The notes under the pieces were generated by a model, which was not told where the DNA came from, did not search any database, and worked only from the letters and a program-made list of their open reading frames with translations. A stretch of DNA of 64,000 nt from Planctomycetota bacterium (GTDB lineage: Bacteria; Planctomycetota; UBA1135; GCA-002686595): assembly GCA_014238415.1 (NCBI GenBank), contig JABABA010000023.1:1-64000 (forward strand), written 5' to 3'. This document shows, piece after piece, positions 45,083 through 55,800 of the stretch. Position 1 is the first letter of the stretch. Every line of letters starts with the position of its first letter. The position numbers were made by a program, and so were the translations under genes.

Positions 45083-45635
45083 CGGCGGCATCCTCTTTGG
45101 TTACGGGCAGCGCTCCCGGTGTCTCGCGAAGGGCAGCTACGCGGCGTAGGACCTCGGAGACCGCTTGCAACAGCAAGAGGGCAAAGGCGAGGGGAACAAT
45201 CAACTTCAAAGGCCAGCGGGACAAGCCGCCCGGGTCTGGGGAAACCTCCAGGGTGCGCACGCTGTCCGCCACGAACTCATACGAGGTAACCAGTGCGAAC
45301 AGGCAGAAAGGGATCAGCAACACCAATCCACCAATCAGGTCGATCCATAGTCGAGTGCGTTCACTGCATCGCTCGAGTAGTACATCCACGCGTACATGAC
45401 CGCCTCGGCGAAGGGCATGAGGTGCACCTAGCAGGAAAACCAAACTGAACAGATACCACTGGGCTTCAAGCCAGGCGTTTGAAGAGAGGCTTGTGCCCGT
45501 GGCTTTGCCCGTATAGCGTGCGATCGCATTTCCCGAAGCGATCAAGACCATCAGTACAGTCAACCAGGCTGCAGATCGGGCCACTCGGCTATTGAAGCCA
45601 TCGATCGCAGCGCAAAAGGCCAGGGTTCTCTTCAT
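45075..45635 (-). CDS. dctQ: TRAP transporter small permease, DctQ family
   Basis: 186 aa with four predicted membrane helices; the conserved region EAQWYLFSLVFLLGAPHALRRGGHVRVDVL is diagnostic. ATG 45635 overlaps the stop of arsJ (ATGA); a longer frame upstream is antisense-like inside arsJ and is discarded. The coupling to arsJ implies stoichiometric co-expression of an arsenical exporter and a TRAP importer. Confidence 0.92.
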
Positions 45636-46867
45636 CTTGCAGCGTCCACGCGCCTGAGAGCGGTAGTGGCCAGGGTTGCCAGAATCACCAACAGGGTCGA
45701 GGTCAACAGACAGGCTAGCAAGCCGCTGATACCAAGTCCCGCGGATTGATATACCCAACCCGACAGCAGTGTGCCCATCAGTCGGCCCAAGGCATTGGCG
45801 GCATAGTAGAACCCAACCCGCAATGAAACCTCGTCCTGTCTTGCGTACTGCACGATCAGATAGGAGTGGATCGTGCTGGCGCTGGCAAAAATGACTCCAT
45901 AGATTGCGAGGGCGATCACCAGAATCGGTTCGGGTGGCGCACCCAAGTAGAGGGCACTGCAGAGGGCGATCATTGGCAGGGTCAGGATCCCGGTCCAGAT
46001 CCCCAACCGGTTCGGACCGGGAGGGCGGGTGTTGCCCTTGGATGCACCGCCCACCCAATTAGGTGCGCTGATCTGGGCCAGACCGTATCCGATTACCCAC
46101 AGTGCCAAGAAGGTGCCGATGGCGATGTGGCTCCAGTGGTGAATTGCGGCCAGATAGACAGGTAGGGCTACCACGAACCATGCATCTCGCGAACCGAATA
46201 GAAAGACTCGGGCAGCGCTCAGCCAGTTTATTCGTGGGTCACTGGAAATCAGGTGCTTGACTTGAACCTTCGAGCTGGAATGGTTCTGGGCGGCCGGCAG
46301 GCTCAGGGCGGTTGCAACCAAGGCGGTCAAGACGCCGATCAGGAGGATTCCGCAGGCCCATTGATAGTCCAGGTAAGACAGCAGAACTGCCCCCAAGAAG
46401 AACCCCACACCCTTGAGGGTGTTCTTGGAGCCAGTCAAGATCGCGACCCAACGCATCAATTTTCCCGCTTCCTCTGATGGCACCACCATACGCACATAGC
46501 TCTTGGCGCTCATCTTGGTCAGGTCTTTTGCGACGCCGCTGGCGGCTTGGGCTGTGATCAGGCTGGAGACTCGAAGCCACGCGCCAGGGCCGGTCAAGAT
46601 TCCCAGAACCAGAGCCTGAAGCCCCAGTCCAGTCAGCAGGGTCGTGCGCAGGCCAAAACGCGCTCCAATCCAGCCGCCTCCCAGGTTGGTAACTACTCCT
46701 GCAGCTTCGTAGAACAAGAACAGGGTGGCGAGTTCAAGTGGTGACATCCCGCGGCTGTGCAATTCCAGCAGGATGATCATGCGCAGTGCGCTGTCGCTCA
46801 AGGTGAAAGCCCAATAGGCCGCCGTGACAATCAGGTAGTCACGTAGGTTGCGAGAGGGCTCGTTCAT
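45632..46867 (-). CDS. arsJ: Organoarsenical efflux MFS transporter ArsJ
   Basis: 411 aa, 12-helix MFS protein. Recognised from family-specific stretches: YWAFTLSDSALRM, LFLFYEAAGVVTNLGGGWIG, SGVAKDLTKMSAKS, LTGSKNTLKGVGFFLGA and SAARVFLFGSRDAWFVVALP. ArsJ exports 1-arseno-3-phosphoglycerate, made by a partner GAPDH from arsenate and glyceraldehyde 3-phosphate, giving arsenate resistance. That partner lies two bases upstream, strongly supporting the call. Its stop is embedded in the dctQ start (ATGA). No arsR or arsC is in the window. Confidence 0.92.
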   Translation of the reverse strand: MNEPSRNLRDYLIVTAAYWAFTLSDSALRMIILLELHSRGMSPLELATLFLFYEAAGVVTNLGGGWIGARFGLRTTLLTGLGLQALVLGILTGPGAWLRVSSLITAQAASGVAKDLTKMSAKSYVRMVVPSEEAGKLMRWVAILTGSKNTLKGVGFFLGAVLLSYLDYQWACGILLIGVLTALVATALSLPAAQNHSSSKVQVKHLISSDPRINWLSAARVFLFGSRDAWFVVALPVYLAAIHHWSHIAIGTFLALWVIGYGLAQISAPNWVGGASKGNTRPPGPNRLGIWTGILTLPMIALCSALYLGAPPEPILVIALAIYGVIFASASTIHSYLIVQYARQDEVSLRVGFYYAANALGRLMGTLLSGWVYQSAGLGISGLLACLLTSTLLVILATLATTALRRVDAAR

Positions 46868-46869
46868 GC

Positions 46870-47883
46870 TCAGCTGCTTCTCATCAGGTCAGCCACTCTT
46901 TCTACAAGCTCGACCATACGATTGGCGTAGCCCCATTCATTGTCGTAGAAGGCCAGGACCTTGACGAGGTTTCCGTCTGTCACGCGGGTGGACAGGGCGT
47001 CGACGATTGAAGAGCGGGGATCTCCGGCATAGTCGCAGGAAACAAGGGGGCGCTCCTCATAGCCAAGGATGCCTTGCAGGGGCCCTGATTCCGCTGCTTC
47101 CAGCAAGATGCTGTTGACCTCTTCGATGCTTGTTTTGCGCTCGACTTCGAAGACCGCGTCCACCAAGGAGGCGTTCATTACTGGTACACGCACGGCGATG
47201 GAGTCGAGCTTGCCCTTCAGTTCCGGCAGCACCCGGGTTACCGCCTGGGCGGAATTGGTGCTGGTGGGGATCAGGTTGACTAGTGCGGAGCGGGCTCGTC
47301 GGGGATCCTCGAGGGGGCGATCATGTACAGATTGGGTATTTGTGGGGGCGTGGAGCGTGGTCACCGCTCCGTGAACTATCCCCAGGCTCGCATGTAGCGT
47401 GGAGACGATGGGAGCGAGAGCATTGGTGGTGCAGGAGGCGGCGCTGGAGATAGGAGCAGAGGCGAGGTCGGCATGTGTGTGATTGACACCCATGACAATT
47501 TCGGGGACCCCCGGTACGGGGGCTGAGACCACCACCCTGCGAGCACCCTGATCCAGATGGGGCTTCAGCAACTCGGGTGTACGAAACCTGCCGCTGCACT
47601 CCAATACGATGTCGCAATTGGTTTCGCTCCACGGGATGCATGCGGGCTCGGTTTCTCTGTAGCGACGAATAGGATTTCCTTGCAGCAGCAGGTTGTCCGC
47701 TTCAGCCGTGCAGGTCACTTTCCATGTCCCCTGCTGGGAATCCTGGGTGGTCAGGAGGGCCAGGGTTTGGGTGCTGCCTTTGGGCTCGTTGATGGCAACC
47801 ACCCTGAGAGTATTTTTCAGTGCCAGGGCGCGTAGGGCAAGACGCCCCATACGACCAAATCCATTGATTGTGACTCGGGCCAT
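46870..47883 (-). CDS. gapdh: Glyceraldehyde-3-phosphate dehydrogenase, ArsJ-associated
   Basis: 337 aa from ATG 47883, preceded by a strong GAGGAAA site; the 14-residue upstream extension is not used. NAD-binding start RVTINGFGRMGRLAL, catalytic C151 in SSAASCTTNALAP, and the C-terminal YDNEWGYANRMVELV are all present. In this setting it is expected to use arsenate in place of phosphate and form the unstable 1-arseno-3-phosphoglycerate that ArsJ exports. It could also serve glycolysis; no other GAPDH is visible here to judge. It is first in the operon and divergent from the glucan operon. Confidence 0.93.
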   Translation of the reverse strand: MARVTINGFGRMGRLALRALALKNTLRVVAINEPKGSTQTLALLTTQDSQQGTWKVTCTAEADNLLLQGNPIRRYRETEPACIPWSETNCDIVLECSGRFRTPELLKPHLDQGARRVVVSAPVPGVPEIVMGVNHTHADLASAPISSAASCTTNALAPIVSTLHASLGIVHGAVTTLHAPTNTQSVHDRPLEDPRRARSALVNLIPTSTNSAQAVTRVLPELKGKLDSIAVRVPVMNASLVDAVFEVERKTSIEEVNSILLEAAESGPLQGILGYEERPLVSCDYAGDPRSSIVDALSTRVTDGNLVKVLAFYDNEWGYANRMVELVERVADLMRSS

Positions 47884-47993
47884 GGTTGTTTCCTCTAATG
47901 GGAATAGTGATCCTAGGGCCTTCACCCGGGGACATCTCCTGCCGAGTGAGATTTATGGCAGGTAACTGCCCTGGCGATGCCCATCTCAACGGA

Positions 47994-48013
47994 CTCGGTG
48001 GAGCCCCACCGAG
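47994..48013. promoter_or_regulatory. Hairpin/palindrome in divergent gapdh-glucan intergenic region
   Basis: Perfect 8-bp arms (47994-48001 with 48006-48013) around four bases, about 110 bases upstream of gapdh and 60 upstream of the debranching gene. It could be an operator or the stem of a transcript; no T tract. Confidence 0.4.
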
Positions 48014-48044
48014 GCCACAGCACAGCCCCCCCTACAGTCCCCTA

Positions 48045-48065
48045 ACCCGGTAATCACTACCGGGT
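48045..48065. promoter_or_regulatory. Perfect 8-bp palindrome just before the debranching gene
   Basis: Arms 48045-48052 and 48058-48065 around five bases, ending ten bases before the ATG at 48076. At this spot it would cover the ribosome-binding region as RNA or act as an operator as DNA. Confidence 0.45.
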
Positions 48066-48075
48066 CAGGCATTCG

Positions 48076-50079
48076 ATGCAAAACGCCCAAGGATCCATGG
48101 TTGATCTGCCTTCCACGATTCATCTTGATCGGGAAGCCTGTCTACGCATTGAGCGCGCCCTGCACCGGGAGTGGATCGAAGTTGATGGTCTCGGAGGCTT
48201 TGCTTCGTCCACGGTTCACCTCTGTCCAACCCGCCGCTACCACGGGTTACTTACCGGTTACCTGCCCGGCGGGGGCAAGCGTCACATGTTTCTCGCGCGG
48301 TTGGAGGAAGAGCTGATTGTTGAGGGTCGCGCATTCCCGATTTCCAGCTGTCGCTATCCTGGGACCTACCACCCCGAAGGCTGGACCGCGATCGAGTCTT
48401 TTGAGCTCGACCCCCATCCCTGTTGGACCTATCAGGTCGGCCTGGCAACCGTGCGGCGAGAGATTCTTGTTCCCCGAGGGCACAAGGCTGTGCTGGTTCG
48501 TTGGACTCTGAGCGGGGAGAGAACAGGCATCAACTTGAGGGTACGACCGTTGTTTGCGGTACGCGGTTTGGACGAGCTCCAGCACGAAAATGTCGACCTC
48601 GACACACGTGCGCAGCGCACGGGATCAGGCATTGACTATCAAGCTTATGGGGGGCTTCCCACCACTCATCTGGTTTGGTCTCTGGACAATCCGGCCTATG
48701 CTGCAGACCCCCTTTGGTATCGTCAGGTCGAGTACGCCAGTGACATTGCCCGGGGCTACGACGGTCATGAAGACCAATTTGCACCCGGGCGCTTCGATCT
48801 GTCCCTTGAGCCTGGCATGAGCGTGACCCTTGCGGCTTCCCTAGATCTGCCGATTGAGGATCCGGCTCAGCTTTTCGAGCATGAAGTCTCGCGGCGACGG
48901 ACCGTTCGAACCAGTAGCTTTCTGGGCCTGCTTGAGGAAGCCGGCGAAAAGTTCATCTACAAGGACAGTGCTGGTCGTCCGGGTATCCTGGCGGGTTTTC
49001 CTTGGTTCGAGGAGTGGGGTAGGGACACATTTATCGCTCTACCGGGCTTGACCCTGTCAAGGGGAGATCTGGACGGGTGCAAGGCGATCTTGGCCGGTGC
49101 TCTGCCGTTCTTGCGGGGAGGGCTCTTACCCAATATCTATGGAGCCGATGTGGCCAGCAGTCACTATGGCTCGGCAGATGCGGCCCTTTGGTTCAGCCGT
49201 GCTGCTCGCCTGTATATCAAAGCGGGAGGCGACACCCATTTCATCCGGACGGAGTTGCAGCCGGCTCTGGTTTCTATTGCCGAGGCCTACCTTGAGGGCA
49301 CTGACTTGGGCCTACGAATCGATTCCGAGGGACTTCTGTTCGCCGGATCGGAAGGGCTCAACGCTACTTGGATGGATGCCCAGTACGGCGGCGAGCCCGT
49401 GACTCCACGGGCGGGCGCGCCAGTAGAACTCAACGCTCTCTGGTATGCGCTGCTTGGCACTCTGGAAGAATTGCACGAAGGCACCGCGATGCAATCAGAA
49501 GCCCGTAGCTGGCGGCGTCAGGCTGACAAGACTTCTGAAGCGTTCCTGCAGCGTTTCTGGTTGCCCAAGGAGGGCTATCTGGCTGATGTCTGGGATGGAA
49601 AATATTCTGACTCGACTCTGCGGCCCAACCAGATCGTGGCAGCGGCTATGGATTTGTCACCCCTTTCCATGGGCAAGCGCACTGATGTTGTGGCGGCGGT
49701 GCAGCGTGTTCTGTTGACACCGAAGGGTCTGCGGACGCTTGACCCGCGGGATGAGCGCTACATCGGTCGTTATCAAGGAGACGCCAGATCCCGTGATTTG
49801 GCTTATCACCAGGGGACCGTCTGGCCCTGGCTGTTGGGCATGTTCACCGAAGCCAGTCTGCGAGTGCTGCCGATGAACTCGGTGCATATACGTTCCCTGG
49901 TCGAGATCTTGGGAGAACTTGAGTCACACCTGAGTGAATATGGCTTGGGGTCGATTGCTGAGGTCTTTGATGGGGATCCGCCCCATCGTCCCTCGGGCTG
50001 CCCGGCCCAGGCCTGGAGCGTGGCGGAAGTGCTGCGCTCTCTTGTCTTGTTGAAGGAGCATGGTGCATGCGAGTTCTGA
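48076..50079 (+). CDS. Glycogen debranching enzyme, amylo-alpha-1,6-glucosidase (GH133)
   Basis: 667 aa, archaeal/bacterial-type debranching enzyme that removes alpha-1,6 branches from glycogen. The N-terminal domain (EWIEVDGLGGFASSTV, CPTRRYHGLL) is typical of GDE_N; the (alpha/alpha)6 catalytic domain shows GFPWFEEWGRDTFIALPGL (about 305-325), NATWMDAQ and YHQGTVWPWLLG (about 577). It has no signal peptide and is cytoplasmic. It leads the glucan operon; the next gene begins 13 bases before its end. Confidence 0.93.
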   Translation: MQNAQGSMVDLPSTIHLDREACLRIERALHREWIEVDGLGGFASSTVHLCPTRRYHGLLTGYLPGGGKRHMFLARLEEELIVEGRAFPISSCRYPGTYHPEGWTAIESFELDPHPCWTYQVGLATVRREILVPRGHKAVLVRWTLSGERTGINLRVRPLFAVRGLDELQHENVDLDTRAQRTGSGIDYQAYGGLPTTHLVWSLDNPAYAADPLWYRQVEYASDIARGYDGHEDQFAPGRFDLSLEPGMSVTLAASLDLPIEDPAQLFEHEVSRRRTVRTSSFLGLLEEAGEKFIYKDSAGRPGILAGFPWFEEWGRDTFIALPGLTLSRGDLDGCKAILAGALPFLRGGLLPNIYGADVASSHYGSADAALWFSRAARLYIKAGGDTHFIRTELQPALVSIAEAYLEGTDLGLRIDSEGLLFAGSEGLNATWMDAQYGGEPVTPRAGAPVELNALWYALLGTLEELHEGTAMQSEARSWRRQADKTSEAFLQRFWLPKEGYLADVWDGKYSDSTLRPNQIVAAAMDLSPLSMGKRTDVVAAVQRVLLTPKGLRTLDPRDERYIGRYQGDARSRDLAYHQGTVWPWLLGMFTEASLRVLPMNSVHIRSLVEILGELESHLSEYGLGSIAEVFDGDPPHRPSGCPAQAWSVAEVLRSLVLLKEHGACEF

Positions 50080-51623
50080 TGCTCGGTTGGGAGCTGCCGC
50101 CGCACATTTCGGGCGGTCTGGGCACAGCTTGTCAGGGCTTGGTTGAGGGTCTCGATCACGCTGGTGTGGAAGTCGTTTTTGTGGTGCCTCGTGCCCATGG
50201 GGACGAGCGGGCGGGCCGCGCGCGAGTGATCGGTGGTGATGGCGTCCATTTGAACAAGATTTCTGGACAGGGCGCTGCATCTCAAGCCTCAGGTCCGGCA
50301 CCGGTTCTGGCGGGAGTTGGCTCTGCGCCCTTGGACACGTCCACAAGCTCCCAAAAGTTTGAGAGTGGTCCGTGGCCTGCCGATGAGGCTTCGGTGGAGT
50401 CTTCACCAAATGTGCGAACGGTCTTGGTGGAAAGCCCACTGCGTCCCTATCAGGATGCCGGCTCCTACTCTGATTTTGTGCAGGGCCTTGATGGTGATGG
50501 CAGGAGAGTTGTCAGGGATGGGACTCAGTTCCTTGGGCATCACCTCAATGCAGAACTCAACGCAGGACGAACGGAGAGCCACTATGGTGCAGCCATTACC
50601 GATCCAGCAGCCTGGGAAGCCCTCGCACTGAATGCAGCTAAGACTGCCAAGGAGCGTTTTCTGCGCGGTGAGAACAATCCCGCAGAAGCCCGGTTTACTG
50701 GAGGTTATGGATCGGATCTCTTTGGTGAGGTCGCGCGCTATGCTCAGGTTGTGGCGGAAATTGCTTTGCGTGAGAAGGTTGACCTGGTGCACGCCCATGA
50801 CTGGATGACCTATCCCGCCGGAGTCGCTGCCGCGCGGGCTTTAGGTGTGCCTCTTCTGATACATGTTCACGCCACGGAGTTTGATCGCAGTGGTGAGAAT
50901 CCTGATCCACGAGTGTTTGCTCTTGAGCGCATGGGTATTCATTTGGCGGATCGCATCGTTTGCGTATCCCACTTCACGGGTCGTACCGTGCGCTACCGAC
51001 ACGGGGCTGATCCTGACAAGATTCGAGTCCTCCACAATGCAGTGACCCAAAAAGAACAGCGCGATCAGTGGCACACAACCCGCACCGTGAAAGGCCCGGT
51101 TGTCTTGTACCTCGGTCGCGTGACCATGCAAAAGGGACCGGACTATTTCCTGCAGGCCGCCGCCAAAGTGGTCAAGAAGCGACCTGACGTGAACTTTGTG
51201 CTCTCGGGGAGCGGCGACATGTTGCCGCCCATGATGATGCGGTCTGCGCGGCTTGGGTTGGCACGCAACATGTTCTTCACGGGCTTCCTTCGGGGCAAGG
51301 ATGTCGAGCGCATGTATTCCATGGCGGATCTCTATGTGATGCCCAGTGTAAGTGAACCTTTTGGCATCACACCGCTTGAGGCCATGGCTTTGGACGTGCC
51401 TGTAATCGTCTCCAAGCAGAGCGGTGTCTCGGAAATCGTTGCCAATGCTCTCAAGGTCGACTATTGGGATGTAGATGAGTTGGCTAACAAGATGCTGGCG
51501 GTGATCAGCTATGCTCCCTTACGAGAACAGTTGATCGATCAAGGTCGTGATGAAGTGGGGCGCATGCGCTGGGAAGTGCGTGGTGGTTTGCTGCGTACTT
51601 ACTACGAGGAGCTGGTTGCATGA
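50067..51623 (+). CDS. GT4-type glycogen synthase-like glycosyltransferase
   Basis: 518 aa, GT-B fold. N-terminal MRVLMLGWELPPHISGGLGT carries the glycine-rich donor loop of starch and glycogen synthase-like enzymes; VHAHDWMTYPAGVAAARA is also characteristic. C-terminal SVSEPFGITPLEAMALDVPV has the E-x7-E motif. Residues about 65-115 are a Ser/Ala/Gly-rich insert, unusual for the family and probably disordered. It likely elongates alpha-1,4-glucan or makes a maltodextrin precursor. The start overlaps the debranching gene, and the stop overlaps the GH57 start (ATGA). Confidence 0.88.
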   Translation: MRVLMLGWELPPHISGGLGTACQGLVEGLDHAGVEVVFVVPRAHGDERAGRARVIGGDGVHLNKISGQGAASQASGPAPVLAGVGSAPLDTSTSSQKFESGPWPADEASVESSPNVRTVLVESPLRPYQDAGSYSDFVQGLDGDGRRVVRDGTQFLGHHLNAELNAGRTESHYGAAITDPAAWEALALNAAKTAKERFLRGENNPAEARFTGGYGSDLFGEVARYAQVVAEIALREKVDLVHAHDWMTYPAGVAAARALGVPLLIHVHATEFDRSGENPDPRVFALERMGIHLADRIVCVSHFTGRTVRYRHGADPDKIRVLHNAVTQKEQRDQWHTTRTVKGPVVLYLGRVTMQKGPDYFLQAAAKVVKKRPDVNFVLSGSGDMLPPMMMRSARLGLARNMFFTGFLRGKDVERMYSMADLYVMPSVSEPFGITPLEAMALDVPVIVSKQSGVSEIVANALKVDYWDVDELANKMLAVISYAPLREQLIDQGRDEVGRMRWEVRGGLLRTYYEELVA

Positions 51624-52825
51624 CTGCGGTCACCTTCTATTTCCAGATCCACCAGCCCTATCGGCTGCGACAGTACAGCTTCTTTGATGTGGGCCGTCGG
51701 CATGACTATTTTGACGACTTGGAGAATGAGCGCATCATCAGACGCGTGGCGGACAAGTGCTATCGTCCCATGACACTGTTGCTGGAGGAACTCGTCCATC
51801 GTTATGAGGGCCGCTTCCGTTGCAGCTTCTCGGTATCAGGTACAGCTCTCGATCAATTGGCCCATTGGGCGCCCGATGTGATTGACACTTTCCGGCGTCT
51901 GGCGGATACCGATTGCGTGGAGTTCCTCTGTGAGACGACTCATCACAGCCTGTCCTCTTTGGTGGACGAGAAGGAGTTTCGCGATCAGGTTCGCTCTCAC
52001 AAGGCACGCATAAAGGCTCTCACCGGGCGCACGCCCACTACTTTCCGTAACACCGAGCTTGTGTATTCCAACCACATCGCGCGCATGGCTGAGGAGTGCG
52101 GCTTCAATGCGATCATGGCCGAGGGTGCCGATCACCTGATTGGTTGGCGCAGTCCTCATCATCTCTATCGACCAGAAGGTACGGAATCGATTCTGGCTCT
52201 GTTGCGCTCCTACAAGTTTTCGGACGATATTGCTTTCCGTTTTTCCAATCGCAAGTGGGAAGAGTGGCCGCTGGACGCCAGTAAGTTTGCCCGGTGGGTC
52301 AGCGATTTGCCCGAGAGCGATGAGGTAGTAGGGCTATTCATGGACTTCGAAACTTTTGGAGAGCACCAGTGGGAAGACACAGGCATCTTTGAGTTCATGC
52401 GCCATCTGCCCGGCACTATTCTGGAAGAGGAACACCTGAGCTTCGCTCTGCCCTCGGAAATTGCCGCGAATGTGGACCCGATCGCTCGCCTTGATGCGGC
52501 GCTGCCAGTCTCCTGGGCCGATGCGGAACGGGATCTCACAGCCTGGCTCGGAAACCCCATGCAGCGGGCAGCCCATGAAGCCCTTTATGAACTCGCTCCT
52601 CTGGTGAGAGCCACCGGGGACCCGGCAATCCTTGAAACCTGGCGGAAACTGACCACTTCAGACCACTTCTACTATATGTGCGTCAAGTTCTTCTCCGATG
52701 GGGATGTCCACAAGTACTTCAGTCCATATTCTTCTCCCTACGACGCCTACATCACCTTGATGAACGTGTTGGGTGACTTCCGGCAGACCATTGGTGCTCC
52801 GGCTGGCTTGACCTCTCCTCAATAG
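51620..52825 (+). CDS. GH57 family alpha-glucan hydrolase or transferase
   Basis: 401 aa. Opening FYFQIHQPYRLRQYSFFDV is the GH57 signature (HQPxR). The catalytic Glu nucleophile is seen in FRNTELVYS and the acid/base Asp in FMDFETFGEHQ. GH57 holds alpha-amylases, 4-alpha-glucanotransferases and branching enzymes; the short length favours alpha-amylase-like activity. There is no signal peptide, so it acts on internal glucan. Coupled to the upstream GT4 gene by ATGA. Confidence 0.92.
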   Translation: MTAVTFYFQIHQPYRLRQYSFFDVGRRHDYFDDLENERIIRRVADKCYRPMTLLLEELVHRYEGRFRCSFSVSGTALDQLAHWAPDVIDTFRRLADTDCVEFLCETTHHSLSSLVDEKEFRDQVRSHKARIKALTGRTPTTFRNTELVYSNHIARMAEECGFNAIMAEGADHLIGWRSPHHLYRPEGTESILALLRSYKFSDDIAFRFSNRKWEEWPLDASKFARWVSDLPESDEVVGLFMDFETFGEHQWEDTGIFEFMRHLPGTILEEEHLSFALPSEIAANVDPIARLDAALPVSWADAERDLTAWLGNPMQRAAHEALYELAPLVRATGDPAILETWRKLTTSDHFYYMCVKFFSDGDVHKYFSPYSSPYDAYITLMNVLGDFRQTIGAPAGLTSPQ

Positions 52826-52831
52826 CATTTC

Positions 52832-55800
52832 ATGAGTCATACTCTCTTCGAGGTTTCCTGGGAAGTCGCCAACAAGGTTGGCGGCATTCATACTGTTGTC
52901 TCTAGCAAGGCGCGGACCCTAGTTGATCGTTTCGGCGACGACTACGTGGCCCTTGGTCCCTTGTTGATGCAGGACGGCACCAATTCGCCGCCCTTTGAGG
53001 ACGAGTCAGGTTTTGATGAGCTCAAGCAGGCTTGCCGTCAGCGCGGTGTGACTGTACGCGTGGGTCGCTGGGCAGTGCTGGGCAATCCGCGAGTGATCCT
53101 GGTGGGTTTTAGCGGCCTCTTTGAGAAGAAGGACGCAATTCTGTCGGGTCTTTGGGAACGCCACAAGGTCGATTCACTTCTTGGTGAGTGGGACTATGTG
53201 GAGCCTGTGATCTTTGGCCATGCTTCGGCCATCGTGATTGAAGAGTGGTATCGGATGTACACTGAGCCCAAGGGTCAGGGTGCAGTGGCCCAGTTTCATG
53301 AGTGGATGACTGGAAGTGGACTTCTACAGCTGCGTCTGAGTCTGCCCCAAGTAGGCACGATCTTCACAACCCACGCGACCATGTTAGGCCGCGCGTTGTC
53401 TGCTACAGGCAAACCCCCGATCGAGGCTCTAGGTGGGCGTACCCCTGCGCAGATGGCCGCAGAGATTGATGTAGCGGCCAAGCATTCCATTGAGGGTACG
53501 TGCGCTCGGGAAGCGGATGTGTTCACAACCGTCAGCGGTATTACTGCTGCAGAAGCCGAGTTGTTGCATGCCCGGAGACCGGACCCTCTCTTGCCAAACG
53601 GCCTGGACCTGGAGTGGATTCAGGAATTGGCCTCACGCCCGGGCCCCGCCGAGGCTCGCGGGCGCCTGGAAAGCGTGATAGAGGCGATGACTGGCGAGCC
53701 GGTGGGGGATGCCGCCGTGATATGCACTTCAGGGCGCTATGAATTCCACAACAAGGGCATCGATGTGTTGCTCGATGCTCTGGCCCTGATGGAGGGCAAG
53801 CAGGGCCGTAACCTTGTATTGCTGGCGCTGGTCCCTGCAGGTACTGCTGGCCTGCGCCGTACCCTGCGTGCACGCCTTGCGGGCGAAGAACCGATTGAGG
53901 GCCCCATAGGGCGCTTGACCCATGAGTTGTTTGATCCCGAGGGGGATCCGATTCGTCAGCGTTGCTCTGAGCGCAGCTTGAATAATCTCCCGGGCTCGCG
54001 CATCAAGGTTGTGCATGTGCCCGTCTACTTGCCCAGTGCTGAGCCCTTCAATATGGAATACGAGGCGGCTCTTGCCGCTTGCGATTTGTCCTGCTTTGCC
54101 AGCTTCTATGAGCCTTGGGGCTATACGCCGCCGGAGTCGATTGCTCTGGGCGTACCGACCATAACCACCGACTGCGCGGGCTTCGGCGCTTGGGCCAAGG
54201 AGCGTGACTTGGGTGCGAGTGATGGGGTGCTCTTGCTTGAGCGCGCCGGTAAGGACAATGCCGAAGTAGCGCTGGACCTTGCAAGCTTGCTTGAAGATGC
54301 AATTGACGGCCCTCCTCCTGCGACTCACGAAGCTTGTCTGAAGACCTCGCGCCAGGTCTCTTGGGAGTCTCTGATTGAACCTTATATCGAGGCATTCGAC
54401 CGCGCTCTTGAAATGGGAGCTTCTCGCGGCTTGACCAGCGCCACGCGCAATCCTCTGCCGATTGCACCTACCCATGTCGAGACTTCCTTGGCTCCACGAT
54501 TGATGGGGTTCGAGGTTAGCGCCCGGCTGCCCGAGGCGTTACGCCCACTTGAGCGTATTGCACGCAACCTCTGGTGGACCTGGCACCCCGAAGCTGAGTC
54601 CTTGTTTGCTGATCTGGCACCCCAATTGTGGAAGGCAACCGGACACAACCCGGTGGCGTTGTTGCGTCGACTCTATGCGCAGGATGCCCTGGCCAAGGTT
54701 GAGGATGTTGCCTATCGGGAACGGTTGGACCGGGTTGAAGCTCAACTGGATGCCTATTTGGCGGAGCCCAGTCGCGAACTCCAGCACATGGGTGAGACAG
54801 TGATCACCAGCGAGCACCCTGTTGCCTATTTTTGCTTTGAGTACGGTCTGCACGCGAGCGTTCCGATCTATTCCGGTGGATTAGGTGTGCTTGCAGGGGA
54901 TCACCTCAAGGCTGCCAGTGATGTGAATATTCCGTTGGTTGCTGTGGGCTTGTTCTATCGTGGGGGCTATGTGCGCCAGGCTCTGACAGCCTCGGGTGAG
55001 CAGCTGGCTCACGAGGTTGATCTGGATCCCGCAGACTTGCCGATTGAACCTCTGCGCAATGAGGATGGATCGCTCGTGGAAATTCATGTGATGATGCCTG
55101 ATGGCCGCGTGTCGCTGCGGGCATTCGAGATTGCTGTCGGCCGTGTGCGTTTGCTGCTATTGGACGCCGATCATGAAGAGAATGATCCTTCCGATCGGCG
55201 CCTAACCCGCCGCTTGTACGCCGGAGATCACGAGGATCGATTGCGCCAGGAGATCGTTCTTGGCCGTGGTGGAATCAGGTTGCTGCGAGCGGCGGGAATC
55301 GACCCGGCTGTGGTGCATCTGAACGAAGGACACGCGGGCTTCGCTACCTTGGAACGTATATCGGGTCTGGTGCGCACCGAGGGATTGACTTTCGGTGAGG
55401 CTCTTGAGGTTGTGCGAGCCTCCTCTGTGTTTACAACGCACACTCCCGTTCCTGCAGGGCACGATGTATTTGGCGAGGATCTGATGCGCCGGTACTTCGC
55501 GGATTCTGCCAACTGGATTGGCCTGCCTTGGGAAAAGCTAATGTCCCTGGGTTCTGATGCCCATGGCCACGGCTGCTTCAATATGAGTTACTTGTGTTTG
55601 TCCACCAGTGGCTTTGTAAATGGCGTGGCCAAGAAACATGGAGAGGTCAGTCGCGATCTGTTGAAGGAATATTGGGGTGGTTTGCTGGTCTCCGAAGTGC
55701 CAGTGACCAGCGTGACAAACGGTATTCACACACCTACTTGGACCAGGCCAGGAATTGCACGCCTGTTGGGTGCCAGTAATGGTTCTGCCAGACCGGAGCA

